This document shows, in pieces, positions 8,358 to 17,103 of a stretch of DNA of 64,000 nt. Below the pieces are notes generated by a model, which ran no database searches, was not told the DNA's origin, and saw only the letters and a program-made list of their open reading frames with translations. The stretch comes from Micromonospora antibiotica (GTDB lineage: Bacteria; Actinomycetota; Actinomycetes; Mycobacteriales; Micromonosporaceae): positions 20,686-84,685 of the forward strand of contig NZ_JAGFWR010000027.1 of the NCBI RefSeq assembly GCF_017599305.1, read 5' to 3'. Made by a program: the position numbers and the translations under genes. How positions within the stretch are numbered: the first letter of the stretch is position 1; the number at the start of each line of letters is the position of its first letter.

Positions 8358-9038
8358 GTGACCGTACCGCCGTCGATCATCGCGCCCAGCATCCTCGCCG
8401 CCGATTTCGCCCGCCTCGCCGATGAAGTCCGCGCCGTCGAGGACGCCGCGGACTGGCTGCACGTCGACGTGATGGACAACCACTTCGTGCCCAACCTGAC
8501 CATCGGCCTGCCCGTGGTGCAGAGCCTGCGGGCGGTGACCCGGCTCCCCTTCGACGTGCACCTCATGATCACCGACCCGCGGCGGTGGGCCCCCGGGTAC
8601 GCCGACGCCGGGGCGTACAACGTCACCTTCCACGCCGAGGCGTGCGACGACCCGGTGGCCCTGGCCAAGGACCTGCGCTCGGCCGGGGCCAAGGCCGGGT
8701 TGGCCATCGACCGGGACACCCCGATCGAGCCGTACCTCGACCTGCTGCCCAGCTTCGACACCCTGCTGATCATGACGATCAAGGCCGGTTTCGGCGGGCA
8801 ACGGTTCATCCCGCAGCTGCTCGACAAGGTGCGGGTGGCCCGGCGGCACGTCGACAGTGGCCACCTGGAGCTGCGCATCGAGGTCGACGGCGGGATCGCC
8901 GCCGACACCATCGAGCAGGCCGCGGCGGCCGGCGCGGACGCCTTCGTGGCCGGCACCGCCGTGTACGGGGCGGCCGACCCGGCCGAGGCGGTCCGCCGCC
9001 TGCGCGGGCTCGCGGAGCGCGCTGCCCCCGGGGCCTGA
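8358..9038 (+). CDS. rpe: Ribulose-phosphate 3-epimerase
   Basis: Rpe interconverts ribulose-5-phosphate and xylulose-5-phosphate in the pentose phosphate pathway, which also feeds riboflavin synthesis encoded just downstream. From GTG 8358 the 226-residue protein begins MTVPPSIIAPSILAADFARL. Metal and catalytic motifs are LHVDVMDNHFVPN, HLMI and VDGGI, and the phosphate-binding end is FVAGTAVYG. The length fits the family, whereas the longer open frame from 8190 does not. The next gene starts 1 base after the stop. Confidence 0.96.
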   Translation: MTVPPSIIAPSILAADFARLADEVRAVEDAADWLHVDVMDNHFVPNLTIGLPVVQSLRAVTRLPFDVHLMITDPRRWAPGYADAGAYNVTFHAEACDDPVALAKDLRSAGAKAGLAIDRDTPIEPYLDLLPSFDTLLIMTIKAGFGGQRFIPQLLDKVRVARRHVDSGHLELRIEVDGGIAADTIEQAAAAGADAFVAGTAVYGAADPAEAVRRLRGLAERAAPGA

Positions 9039-9039
9039 G

Positions 9040-9999
9040 GTGGAACCCGCAGGCGACCGTCCCGACGTGATCCTGGTCGTCGACGACGACGAGGACATCG
9101 CCCGCTTCGTCGAGTTCAACCTGCGGCTGCACGGCTTCGAGGTGCTGCATGCCGGGGACGGCCAGGAGGCGCTCGACATGATCGAGCAGCACAAGCCGGA
9201 CCTGGCCGTGGTGGACCTGATGATGCCGCGCATCGACGGCCTGGAACTGACCCGCCGGCTGCGCGCGAACCCGATCACCTCGGCGCTGCCGGTGATCATG
9301 CTGACCGCCAAGGGCATGACCGTGGACAAGGTGCACGGGCTCAGCGCCGGCGCCGACGACTACCTGGTCAAGCCGTTCGACACCGCCGAGCTGGTGGCCC
9401 GGGTCAGTTCCACGCTGCGCCGCAACAAGGAGTTCCGCGAGGTCTCCCCGCTGACCGGCCTGCCCGGCAACAGCCGCATCCGCCGGGAGATCAGCGACCG
9501 GGTCCGCAGCGGCGTCGACTACGCCGTCGGCTACATCGACATCGACCGGTTCAAGAGCGTCAACGACCGGTACGGCTTCGTCCGGGGCGACGAGTTCATC
9601 TCCGCGCTGGCCCGCAGCCTGCACCGGGCGGTGGTGGCGATCGGGCTGCCGCCGGCCTTCCTCGGTCACGTCGGCGGCGACGACTTCGTGATCGTCTGCG
9701 CCCCCGAGCAGATCCGCCCGCTGACCTCCCGGGCCGTGGTCGACTTCGAGAAGTCCGCCGACACCCTCTACGACCCGACGGACCGGGAGCGCGGCTTCGT
9801 CGAGCTGAAGGACCGTCGGGGCAACATCCGGCGGGCCGCCCTGGTCACGCTGTCGATCGGCGTTTCGCTCTCGGACGCCCGCAAACGCTTCACCGACCCC
9901 CTGGACGCGATCGCCGTGGCCAGTGAGATGAAAACGGTCGCCAAGAGCCAACCGGGGTCATACGTCGCGGTGGACCGCCGCCGCGCCGACGGGGTGTGA
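9040..9999 (+). CDS. Response regulator with receiver and GGDEF-like domains
   Basis: GTG 9040 lies 1 base after the rpe stop. Residues ~9-128 form a receiver domain with acidic cluster VVDDDED, phosphoacceptor D59 (VVDLMMPRIDG) and the conserved Lys in YLVKPFD. The C-terminal half begins PLTGLPGN and contains YIDIDRFKSVNDRYGFVRGDEF and GGDDF, a GGDEF signature with Asp in place of the first Glu. A diguanylate cyclase is possible; a c-di-GMP-binding or inactive domain is the alternative. No histidine kinase gene is next to it. Confidence 0.85.
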   Translation: MEPAGDRPDVILVVDDDEDIARFVEFNLRLHGFEVLHAGDGQEALDMIEQHKPDLAVVDLMMPRIDGLELTRRLRANPITSALPVIMLTAKGMTVDKVHGLSAGADDYLVKPFDTAELVARVSSTLRRNKEFREVSPLTGLPGNSRIRREISDRVRSGVDYAVGYIDIDRFKSVNDRYGFVRGDEFISALARSLHRAVVAIGLPPAFLGHVGGDDFVIVCAPEQIRPLTSRAVVDFEKSADTLYDPTDRERGFVELKDRRGNIRRAALVTLSIGVSLSDARKRFTDPLDAIAVASEMKTVAKSQPGSYVAVDRRRADGV

Positions 10000-10071
10000 A
10001 GTAGCACGCTGGAGGTGGCGGACCTCCCGGGGTGACGTGTAAGACTTCGCATGTACCCACCACGCGCTGGC

Positions 10072-10228
10072 GGGGCTCGGTGAAATTCCGAACCGGCGGT
10101 GATCCACGTAACAGTGGTAAGCCCGCGACCCGGACGGCTGTGCCGCCCGGTGGACCTGGTGAGAATCCGGGGCCGACGGTGGGGGAGCGGTCCGTCCGCA
10201 CCCCCGACAGTCCGGATGGGAGACAGCG
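10072..10228 (+). ncRNA. FMN riboswitch (RFN element)
   Basis: The conserved FMN aptamer blocks are present in order: GGGGCTCGGTGAAATTCCGA, ACCGGCGGT, AGCCCGCGACCC, GGTGAGAATCCGGGGCCGACGG and the closing CAGTCCGGATGGGAGA. It lies about 145 bases upstream of ribD in the sense orientation. FMN binding should reduce expression of the five-gene riboflavin operon. The downstream expression platform (10229-10360) is GC-rich and could form either a terminator or a structure near the ribosome-binding site; which one cannot be decided by eye. Confidence 0.95.
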
Positions 10229-10371
10229 CGCGGGCGGGGCGGGCCTGCGCGGGCGTCATCCGGCCGCGCGTGGGCTCCCCCGGGGGCGGCCCTGCCGTTC
10301 CCGGTTCCGCCGCCGCCTGCCCGTTCCTCCCGTACCGCCCGCGCGCGGACCGGCGAGGGAGAGGGCAGGGC

Positions 10372-11433
10372 ATGGGCGGCGTCTCCGTGGACGAGGCGAT
10401 GCGTCGTGCCATCGAGCTGGGTGCCCGGGGCCTCGGCACCACCAGCCCCAACCCGGTCGTCGGCTGTGTGCTGCTCGACGCGGACGGCACGGTCGTCGGG
10501 GAGGGCTTCCACGCCTACACCGGCGGGCCGCACGCCGAGATCGTCGCGCTCGCCCAGGCCGGTGAGCGGGCCCGGGGCGGCACCGCGGTGGTCACCCTGG
10601 AACCCTGCGACCACACCGGTCGCACCGGCCCGTGCAGTCACGCGCTGATCCGCGCCGGCATCGCCCGGGTCGTCGTCGCCGTGCCCGACCCCAACCCGGT
10701 CGCCTCGGGTGGCGCCGCCACCCTGCGCGCCGCCGGGGTGCGGGTCGAGTTCGGGGTACGCGCCGACGAGGCCGAGGCCGGCAACGTCGCCTGGCTGACC
10801 TCGATGCGGCGCGGCTGGCCGTACCTCATCTGGAAGTACGCCGCCACCCTCGACGGCCGGTCGGCGGCGGTCGACGGCAGCAGCATGTGGATCACCTCCG
10901 AGGCCGCCCGGATGGACGTGCACGCGCTGCGCGGCACCGTGGACGCGGTGATCGCCGGGGTCGGCACCGTGCTCACCGACGATCCCCGGCTGACCGCCCG
11001 CAACCTGCGCGACGGCACCCTGGCCATCCGGCAGCCGCTGCGGGTGGTGGTGGACAGCGCGGGGCGTACCCCGGCCGACGCCCGGGTCCGCGACGGTGCC
11101 GCCCGCACCTGGATCGCCACGGTCGCGGAGGTCGGGGCCGGCCCGGACGGCCGGGTCGACCTGCCGGCCCTGCTGGCCGAACTGCACCACCGGGGGGTAC
11201 GCGCCGCGCTGCTGGAGGGCGGCCCCCGGCTGGCCGGGGCGTTCCTCGCCGCCGGCCTGGTCGACCGGGTCGTCGGTTACGTCGCGCCGAAGCTGCTCGG
11301 GGGTGGCCCCGCCGCATTGATCGACGCCGGTGTGACGACCATCGCCGACGCCATCGATCTGGAACTCACCGACGTTACCCGGGTCGGATCCGACCTGCGG
11401 ATCACCGCGCTGCCCCGGAAGAGGGAGGCCTGA
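10372..11433 (+). CDS. ribD: Bifunctional diaminohydroxyphosphoribosylaminopyrimidine deaminase / reductase
   Basis: RibD catalyses the deamination and the reduction that follow GTP ring opening in riboflavin synthesis. ATG 10372 follows a GAGGGAGAGGGCAGG region and gives 353 residues. The zinc deaminase motif is HAEIVAL with EPCDHTGRTGPC. The C-terminal reductase starts near WKYAATLDGRSA and ends with the conserved LEGGPRLAGAFL region. The frame stays open back to 10099 through the riboswitch, but that part is leader RNA. It is the first gene of the FMN-controlled operon. Confidence 0.97.
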   Translation: MGGVSVDEAMRRAIELGARGLGTTSPNPVVGCVLLDADGTVVGEGFHAYTGGPHAEIVALAQAGERARGGTAVVTLEPCDHTGRTGPCSHALIRAGIARVVVAVPDPNPVASGGAATLRAAGVRVEFGVRADEAEAGNVAWLTSMRRGWPYLIWKYAATLDGRSAAVDGSSMWITSEAARMDVHALRGTVDAVIAGVGTVLTDDPRLTARNLRDGTLAIRQPLRVVVDSAGRTPADARVRDGAARTWIATVAEVGAGPDGRVDLPALLAELHHRGVRAALLEGGPRLAGAFLAAGLVDRVVGYVAPKLLGGGPAALIDAGVTTIADAIDLELTDVTRVGSDLRITALPRKREA

Positions 11434-11434
11434 C

Positions 11435-12127
11435 ATGTTCACCGGCATCGTCGAGGAGTTGGGCGAGGTCGTCCGGATCGCCGACACGGGGGGTGACTCG
11501 GCGCTGGTCGCGATCCGCGGTCCGCTGGTCACCTCCGACGCCCGGCACGGCGACTCCATCGCGGTCAACGGGGTCTGCCTGACCGTGGTCGACGTCGACG
11601 GCGGGGTGTTCACCGCCGACGTGATGGGCGAGACCCTGCGCCGCTCGGCGCTCGGCGGGCTGCACCCCGGTGACCCCGTCAACCTGGAGCGGGCCGCCGC
11701 GCTGAACAGTCGGCTCGGCGGGCACCTGGTGCAGGGCCACGTCGACGGGGTCGGCGAGGTGCTCTCCCGGGAGCCGGCCGCGCAGTGGGAGACCCTGCGG
11801 TTCCGGCTCCCCGCCGCCCTGGCCCGGTACGTGGTGGAGAAGGGCTCGATCACCGTCGACGGGGTGTCGCTGACCGTGGCGGCGGTGGGCGACGACTGGT
11901 TCACCGTCGGGCTGATCCCCACCACCCTCAAGCTCACCACGCTCGGCGGTCGGGGCGTCGGCGCCCCGGTCAACCTGGAGGTGGACGTGTTGGCCAAGTA
12001 CGTCGAACGTCTCCTCGGCACCCGCCTGCCCGGCGACGGCGCACCGCCGTCCGCAGGTCCCCACGGGCCGGTGGCCGGCAACGCCGGTGGCCCGGTGCTC
12101 CCGCCGGTCGGCGGGGGTGCGCGGTGA
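11435..12127 (+). CDS. ribE: Riboflavin synthase alpha chain
   Basis: Riboflavin synthase dismutates two lumazine molecules into riboflavin and the pyrimidine precursor. The N-terminus MFTGIVEELGEV is diagnostic. The two lumazine-binding repeats are visible: SIAVNGVCLTV and SITVDGVSLTV. NLEVDVLAKYVERLL is the trimerisation end. The 230-residue length includes ~25 extra residues of Gly/Pro-rich tail. It begins 1 base after ribD and overlaps the next gene by 4 bases. Confidence 0.97.
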   Translation: MFTGIVEELGEVVRIADTGGDSALVAIRGPLVTSDARHGDSIAVNGVCLTVVDVDGGVFTADVMGETLRRSALGGLHPGDPVNLERAAALNSRLGGHLVQGHVDGVGEVLSREPAAQWETLRFRLPAALARYVVEKGSITVDGVSLTVAAVGDDWFTVGLIPTTLKLTTLGGRGVGAPVNLEVDVLAKYVERLLGTRLPGDGAPPSAGPHGPVAGNAGGPVLPPVGGGAR

Positions 12128-12819
12128 CCGGGCCGATAGGTTGGCTGCTCGACGCCCAGGTGCAGGTCGTCGGTTCCCCGGTGCTCGTCCGGGAGATCGT
12201 CGGCAACGCCTTCGGGCTGGTCTCGGCGCTGCTCGGGTTGCGCCGGCTGGTCTGGGCCTGGCCGGTCGGCATGATCGGCAACGGGTTGCTGTTCACGGTC
12301 TTCCTCGGCGGCGTGTTCGCCACCCCGCAGGCGCACGACCTCTACGGTCAGGCCGGCCGGCAGGTCTTCTTCTTCGCGGTCAGCGTCTACGGCTGGTGGC
12401 GCTGGTCGAGCAACCGCCGCCAGGGTGGGGACGCCCCGGCGGTCACCCCCCGCTGGGCCACCGGCCGGGAACGGCTGGGCCTGCTGCTCGCCGCCGTCGT
12501 CGGCACCGCGCTGGGCTATCCGCTGCTGGCCGCGCTCGGCTCCTGGGGGCCGTTGCCGGACGCCTGGATCCTCACCGGCAGCCTGCTGGCCACCTACGGG
12601 ATGGCCCGGGGCTGGGTGGAGTTCTGGCTGGTCTGGATCGCCGTGGACGCGGTCGGCGTACCGCTGCTGCTGCGCGGCGGGTTCTATCCCTCGGCGGCGA
12701 TGTACCTGGTCTACGGCGCACTCTGCGGCTGGGGCTTCGCCGCCTGGTGGCGCACCTCGCGGGCCGCCCGTACGGCGTCCGCGCCGATCCCGCCCACCTA
12801 CTCGGAGGTCGTGGCATGA
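12124..12819 (+). CDS. ribM: PnuC-family transporter, probable riboflavin transporter (RibM/PnuX type)
   Basis: The 231-residue protein has about seven hydrophobic segments and PnuC-like features (WPVGMIGNGLLF, FFAVSVYGWWRWS, WILTGSLLATYGMARGWVE). PnuC proteins import nicotinamide nucleosides, but the PnuX/RibM branch of actinomycetes moves riboflavin. The location inside the FMN-riboswitch operon between ribE and ribBA favours riboflavin; the symbol rests on that context and on the known ribBMAH-type arrangement of Streptomyces. GTG 12124 overlaps the ribE stop, and its own stop overlaps the ribBA ATG. Confidence 0.85.
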   Translation: MTGPIGWLLDAQVQVVGSPVLVREIVGNAFGLVSALLGLRRLVWAWPVGMIGNGLLFTVFLGGVFATPQAHDLYGQAGRQVFFFAVSVYGWWRWSSNRRQGGDAPAVTPRWATGRERLGLLLAAVVGTALGYPLLAALGSWGPLPDAWILTGSLLATYGMARGWVEFWLVWIAVDAVGVPLLLRGGFYPSAAMYLVYGALCGWGFAAWWRTSRAARTASAPIPPTYSEVVA

Positions 12820-14093
12820 GCACGCACGGTGTCACCTTTGCCCGCATCGAGGAGGCGGTGGCCGACATCGCCGCCGGCCGGCCCGTCGTGGTGGTCGACG
12901 ACGAGGACCGGGAGAACGAGGGCGACCTGATCTTCGCCGCCGAGCTGGCCACCCCGGAGCTGCTCGCCTTCATGGTCCGCTGGACCTCCGGTTACGTCTG
13001 CGTACCACTGACCGAGGCGGAGTGCGACCGGTTGGACCTGCCGCCGATGCACCACACCAACCAGGACCGGCGCGGCACCGCGTACACGGTGACCGTGGAC
13101 GCCCGGGAGGGGGTCAGCACCGGCATCTCCGCAGCCGACCGGGCGCACACCATCCGGCTGCTCGCCGACCCCGGCACCGACCCGACGGATCTGGCCCGCC
13201 CCGGCCACGTGGTGCCGCTGCGGGCCCGCGCGGGCGGGGTGCTGCGCCGACCCGGGCACACCGAGGCGGCGGTCGACCTGACCCGGCTGGCCGGGTTGCG
13301 GCCGGCCGGGGTGCTCTGCGAGCTGGTCAACGACGACGGCACCATGATGCGGCTGCCGGATCTGGAGAAGTTCTGCGTCGAGCACTCGCTCACCCTGGTC
13401 ACCATCGCCGACCTGGTCGCCTACCGGCGGCGGCACGAGAAGCAGGTCGAGCAGGTCGCCGAGGCCCGGATGCCCACCCCGTACGGGGTGTTCCGGGCGC
13501 TGGGCTACCGGGCCGAACACGACCCGGCCGAACACGTCGCGCTGGTCTTCGGCGAGTTGGGCGAGGGCGACGACGTGCTGGTCCGGGTGCACTCCGAGTG
13601 TCTCACCGGGGACGTCTTCGGGTCGCTGCGCTGCGACTGCGGGCCGCAGTTGCAGGCGTCACTGGCCCGGGTCGCCCGGGAGGGGCGGGGCGTGGTGCTC
13701 TACGTGCGCGGCCACGAGGGGCGGGGCATCGGCCTGCTGCACAAACTCCAGGCGTACCAGCTCCAGGACCAGGGCCGCGACACCGTGGACGCGAACCTCG
13801 ACCTGGGGTTGCCCGCCGACGCCCGGGACTACGGCACCGGCGCGCAGATCCTCTACGACCTGGGCGTGCGGTCGATGCGGCTGCTCACCAACAACCCGGC
13901 CAAGCGGGCCGGCCTGGAGGGGTACGGGCTGACCGTCACCGGTCGGGAGGGGCTGCCGGTCCGACCGCACCCGGAGAACGTCCGCTACATGCGGACCAAG
14001 CGGGACCGGATGGGCCACCTGTTGGACGAGCTGGACGAGGTGACCGAGGCCCCGATGGGCCGGCCGGTCCCCGGCGACGAGATCGGAGCATGA
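12816..14093 (+). CDS. ribBA: Bifunctional 3,4-dihydroxy-2-butanone 4-phosphate synthase / GTP cyclohydrolase II
   Basis: The protein supplies both precursors of riboflavin. The N-terminal RibB domain (~residues 1-205) contains DDEDRENEGDLI and HTEAAVDL. The C-terminal RibA domain has the zinc triad in ECLTGDVFGSLRCDC and the GTP-binding GHEGRGIGLLHK. The length of 425 residues is normal for the fusion. ATG 12816 overlaps the transporter stop; its stop overlaps the ATG of ribH, so translation is coupled throughout. Confidence 0.97.
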   Translation: MSTHGVTFARIEEAVADIAAGRPVVVVDDEDRENEGDLIFAAELATPELLAFMVRWTSGYVCVPLTEAECDRLDLPPMHHTNQDRRGTAYTVTVDAREGVSTGISAADRAHTIRLLADPGTDPTDLARPGHVVPLRARAGGVLRRPGHTEAAVDLTRLAGLRPAGVLCELVNDDGTMMRLPDLEKFCVEHSLTLVTIADLVAYRRRHEKQVEQVAEARMPTPYGVFRALGYRAEHDPAEHVALVFGELGEGDDVLVRVHSECLTGDVFGSLRCDCGPQLQASLARVAREGRGVVLYVRGHEGRGIGLLHKLQAYQLQDQGRDTVDANLDLGLPADARDYGTGAQILYDLGVRSMRLLTNNPAKRAGLEGYGLTVTGREGLPVRPHPENVRYMRTKRDRMGHLLDELDEVTEAPMGRPVPGDEIGA

Positions 14094-14596
14094 CCATGGC
14101 GGGTTTCGGTGAACCGGGAGTGACCCCGGTGGACGCCACCGGGTTGACGGTCGGGGTGGTGGCCGCGCGTTGGCACGGCGAGCTGACCGACCACATGCTC
14201 GACCGGGCGGTGGCCGCCGCGCAGGCGTGCGGGGCGCGGGTGGTGACGGCCCGGGTGGCCGGCTCGGTGGAGCTGCCGGTGGTGGCGCAGGCCCTGGCCC
14301 GGCGTTGCGACGTGGTGGTGGCCCTGGGCGTGGTGGTGCGCGGTGCGACCGCCCACTTCGACTACGTCTGCCGGTCGGTGACCGACGGGCTGACCCGGGT
14401 CGCCCTGGACGAGGGCAAGCCGGTGGCGCACGGGGTGCTGACCGTGGAGACCCTCGACCAGGCCCGGGACCGGGCCGGGCTGCCCGGTTCCGCCGAGGAC
14501 AAGGGCTGGTCGGCCACCGTCGCCGCCCTCGACGCCGCCCTGGCGATCCGCGACGTCACCACCGCCAACGGCCACCGCGTCGGCTTCGCCCACTGA
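14090..14596 (+). CDS. ribH: 6,7-dimethyl-8-ribityllumazine synthase
   Basis: RibH condenses the two riboflavin precursors to lumazine, the substrate of RibE. The 168-residue protein shows GVVAARWHGELTDHML, the substrate loop VAGSVELPVVAQ and GVVVRGATAHFDYV, which includes the catalytic His. ATG 14090 overlaps the ribBA stop by 4 bases. It is the last gene of the operon and is followed by an imperfect hairpin at 14612. Confidence 0.96.
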   Translation: MTMAGFGEPGVTPVDATGLTVGVVAARWHGELTDHMLDRAVAAAQACGARVVTARVAGSVELPVVAQALARRCDVVVALGVVVRGATAHFDYVCRSVTDGLTRVALDEGKPVAHGVLTVETLDQARDRAGLPGSAEDKGWSATVAALDAALAIRDVTTANGHRVGFAH

Positions 14597-14611
14597 CCAC
14601 CCGCCCCGCCA

Positions 14612-14638
14612 GGTGTAGGGAAGGGTCCCTTCCTCACC
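14612..14638. terminator. Hairpin after the riboflavin operon (AAGGGTCCCTT repeat type)
   Basis: GGTG...AGGG.AAGGG pairs with CCCTTCC.CACC through a very short loop, with two single-base bulges. It lies 16 bases after ribH. The core AAGGGTCCCTTCC resembles two further copies at 15436-15487, so it may be both a terminator and a member of an interspersed repeat family. Confidence 0.55.
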
Positions 14639-14716
14639 TGCGGTGCGTCAGCTCTGGCACCCGGGGCAGCACCCTGGCCGGCCGACGAGGAATCTATCGC
14701 CATGATTGACTGAGGC

Positions 14717-15409
14717 ATGGGGAAGATCGAGTTCGCGAAGTTGCCGGGCCTACGGATGGCGTACCGCAGCTGGGGCCCGCCGGCCGGACGACCGTTGGTC
14801 GCACTGCATGGCGGCTCCACGGACGGTCTCATCTGGGCGGGTCTGGCCGCCGCGCTGGGCGACACGGCTCGGCTGTACGCCCCGGACCTGCCCGGCTACG
14901 GCAGCACCGATCACACCGGCCGGTACGCCCTGACTGCCCTGCGCGATGACGTCCGTGCGCTGCTGGATGCGCTGGCGCTGACCCGGGTGACCCTGGTCGG
15001 CCACTCGCTCGGCGCGGTGCTGGCCTACCAGTTCGCTCATGCGTACCCAGACCGGGTGGCCGCCCTGGTCCTGACCGAGCCGCCACCGCCCGTCCCGCTC
15101 GGCTTCCGTCTCCCGCCCCGACCCGCCGAGCCGCAGCCCTTCGACTGGGCGGTGCGGGAGACGGTGGTCGCAGAGCTGAACGATCCCGACCCGGCGTGGT
15201 GGGACCGGCTGGCGCAGCTCACTGCGGCGACGCTGGTCGTTGCGGGTGGGCCGACCAGCCATCTGCCGCAGGACCAACTCGCCAGGATGGCCGCCCGGCT
15301 GCCCGCCGGTGAGTTGCTCACCATCGACGCGGGACACGCCCCGCACATCCATCGACCGGCCGAGTTCCACGCCGCAGTACGGGCGTTCCTGGACCGCACC
15401 CTCGGCTGA
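14717..15409 (+). CDS. Alpha/beta-fold hydrolase
   Basis: The 230-residue protein has the hydrolase fold landmarks: oxyanion-hole LHGGS, nucleophile elbow GHSLG (Ser catalytic), an acid candidate after the sixth strand (VAGGPTSHLPQD) and terminal His in DAGHAPH. The substrate cannot be told from sequence. ATG 14717 has no good ribosome-binding site. It is a single gene between two repeat-type hairpins, convergent with the ABC transporter genes. Confidence 0.85.
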   Translation: MGKIEFAKLPGLRMAYRSWGPPAGRPLVALHGGSTDGLIWAGLAAALGDTARLYAPDLPGYGSTDHTGRYALTALRDDVRALLDALALTRVTLVGHSLGAVLAYQFAHAYPDRVAALVLTEPPPPVPLGFRLPPRPAEPQPFDWAVRETVVAELNDPDPAWWDRLAQLTAATLVVAGGPTSHLPQDQLARMAARLPAGELLTIDAGHAPHIHRPAEFHAAVRAFLDRTLG

Positions 15410-15435
15410 TCCCGGGTCCCGCTGTCGCGCAGGTC

Positions 15436-15487
15436 GGGAAGAGCCCCTTCCTGTACGGGATGCGCTGGTAAGGGGGCCCTTCCTTAC
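15436..15487. repeat. Two AAGGG/CCCTTCC near-palindromes between convergent genes
   Basis: GGGAAGAGCCCCTTCC (15436-15451) and GTAAGGGGGCCCTTCCTTAC (15468-15487) are short near-palindromes with the same core as the one at 14617. They separate the convergent hydrolase and ABC genes; the second overlaps the stop codon of the ABC ATPase gene. A terminator role and a repeat-family origin are both plausible. Confidence 0.55.
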
Positions 15488-16227
15488 AGGCGGCCGGCGT
15501 CGATGATCCGCTTGAGGAACTGGCGGGTCCTTGGGTGGGTCGGCTCGCCGAGCACCTGGGCGGGTGGCCCGGCCTCGACCACCCGGCCGGCGTCGAGGAA
15601 ACAGACCCGGTCGGCGACCTCCCGGGCGAAGCCCATCTCGTGGGTGGCCAGCACCATGGTCATCCCGGCGGACTTCAGGTCCCGGATCATCGCCAGCACC
15701 TCCCCGACCAGCTCCGGGTCGAGCGCCGAGGTGACCTCGTCGAGCAGCATCAGCCGGGGCGAGTTGGCCAGCGCCCGGACGATCGCCACCCGCTGCTGCT
15801 GGCCGCCGGAGAGCCGGTCCGGGTAGGCGTCGGCCTTCCCACCCAGGCCCACCCGGTCGAGCAGTTCCCGGGCCTGCGCCTCGGCCTCGGCCCGCTCCCG
15901 CCGGTGCACCCGGCGCGGCGCGAGGGTGACGTTGTCCAGCACGCTCAGGTGCGGAAACAGGTTGTACGACTGGAAGACCATGCCGATGCGCCGGCGGACC
16001 CGGTCGGGGTCGACCCGGGGGTCGGAGATCTCCACGCCGTCCAGCTCGATGGTCCCGTCGTCCAGCTCCTCCAGCAGGTTGACGCAGCGCAGCAGGGTCG
16101 ACTTGCCCGACCCGGACGCGCCGATCAGGGCGACCACCTGGTGGTCCTCGACGGTCAGGTCGAGCCCGTCGAGGACCACCTGACCGCCGAACTCCTTGCG
16201 CAGCCCCCGGCAGGTCAGCACGGGCAT
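15484..16227 (-). CDS. Polar amino-acid ABC transporter, ATP-binding protein
   Basis: The 247-residue ATPase powers uptake by the permease and binding protein encoded just upstream. Walker A is GASGSGKST, the signature is LSGGQQQRVAIVRAL, Walker B is LMLLDEVTSALDP and the switch His is in ATHEMGF. Closest relatives by motif are the GlnQ/ArtP-type ATPases. It starts 1 base after the permease stop. Confidence 0.93.
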   Translation of the reverse strand: MPVLTCRGLRKEFGGQVVLDGLDLTVEDHQVVALIGASGSGKSTLLRCVNLLEELDDGTIELDGVEISDPRVDPDRVRRRIGMVFQSYNLFPHLSVLDNVTLAPRRVHRRERAEAEAQARELLDRVGLGGKADAYPDRLSGGQQQRVAIVRALANSPRLMLLDEVTSALDPELVGEVLAMIRDLKSAGMTMVLATHEMGFAREVADRVCFLDAGRVVEAGPPAQVLGEPTHPRTRQFLKRIIDAGRL

Positions 16228-16228
16228 C

Positions 16229-17098
16229 TCAGCCTCCGGACTGGCGTCGGGCCGAGCGCAGCGTCACCCAGTCGGTGACCGCGATCAGCGGGATGGCGAG
16301 CAGCACGAACAGCACCCCGGCCAGGATGTAGGGGGTGTAGTTGAAGGTCTGCGCGGTGGCGATCTGGGCCGCCCGGACGGCGTCGATCGGGCCGGCCAGG
16401 GAGACCAGGCCGACGTCCTTCTGCAACGCCACCACGTCGTTGAGCAGCGGCGGCGCGACCCGTCGGACGGCCTGCGGCAGCACCACGTGCCGCATGGTCT
16501 GCCGGTAGGTCAGGCCCAGCGAGCGGGCCGCCGCGAGCTGGCTCGGGTGGATCGACTCGATGCCGGCCCGGAACACCTCCGCCAGGTAGCCGCCGTAGGT
16601 GAGCACCAGCGCCAGCCCGCCGAGCACCAGCACCGGGGGCATCCCCTGCAACCGCAGGCCGGGCACGCCGAGGGTGAGCACGTACAGCACGATGATCAGC
16701 GGCAGACCCCGGAAGGTGTACGTGTAGCCCGCGGCGAGCGCACGGACCGGGAAGAAGACCGGCCCGCGCAGGGTCCGCAGCAGCGCGATCAGCAGGCCGA
16801 GCAGCAGCGCCCCGACGGCGCAGCAGGCCAGCAGCCGGACGTTGAGCCACAGCCCGGCGAGCACGTCCGGCAGGGCGTCCCGGGCGATCTGCGGGTCCAG
16901 GAACGAGCGGCGGACCCGGTCCCAGCCGGGCGCGCCGGTGACCGCGACGACCAGCAGCGTGCCGAGCACCGCCGTGGAGGCGGCGGCGACCAGCACGCTG
17001 CGGGTCGTCTGCCGACGCCGGTACGCGGCCCGCTGCCGCTGCGCCGTCGACGCGACGTGTCGCCGGGGCGAGGCCGGGCTGTCGTGGTGTGGTGACAC
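16229..17098 (-). CDS. Polar amino-acid ABC transporter, permease
   Basis: From GTG 17098, which lies 5 bases after the binding-protein stop, the protein has 289 residues. An N-terminal Arg-rich cytoplasmic stretch is followed by about six membrane helices. The inner-membrane EAA loop reads YLAEVFRAGIESIHPSQLAAARSLG, here quoted in part as GGYLAEVFRAGIESIHPSQ, typical of the HisM/GlnP family. YTYTFRGLPLIIVLYVL is the family N-terminal block. The substrate is probably a polar amino acid; which one cannot be told. Confidence 0.92.
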   Translation of the reverse strand: MSPHHDSPASPRRHVASTAQRQRAAYRRRQTTRSVLVAAASTAVLGTLLVVAVTGAPGWDRVRRSFLDPQIARDALPDVLAGLWLNVRLLACCAVGALLLGLLIALLRTLRGPVFFPVRALAAGYTYTFRGLPLIIVLYVLTLGVPGLRLQGMPPVLVLGGLALVLTYGGYLAEVFRAGIESIHPSQLAAARSLGLTYRQTMRHVVLPQAVRRVAPPLLNDVVALQKDVGLVSLAGPIDAVRAAQIATAQTFNYTPYILAGVLFVLLAIPLIAVTDWVTLRSARRQSGG

Positions 17099-17103
17099 CC
17101 GGC

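Noticed and set aside
12087..12815. N-terminal extension of ribBA in the 668-residue open frame
   Set aside because: The upstream part is a shadow of the transporter gene; RibB homology begins right after ATG 12816.
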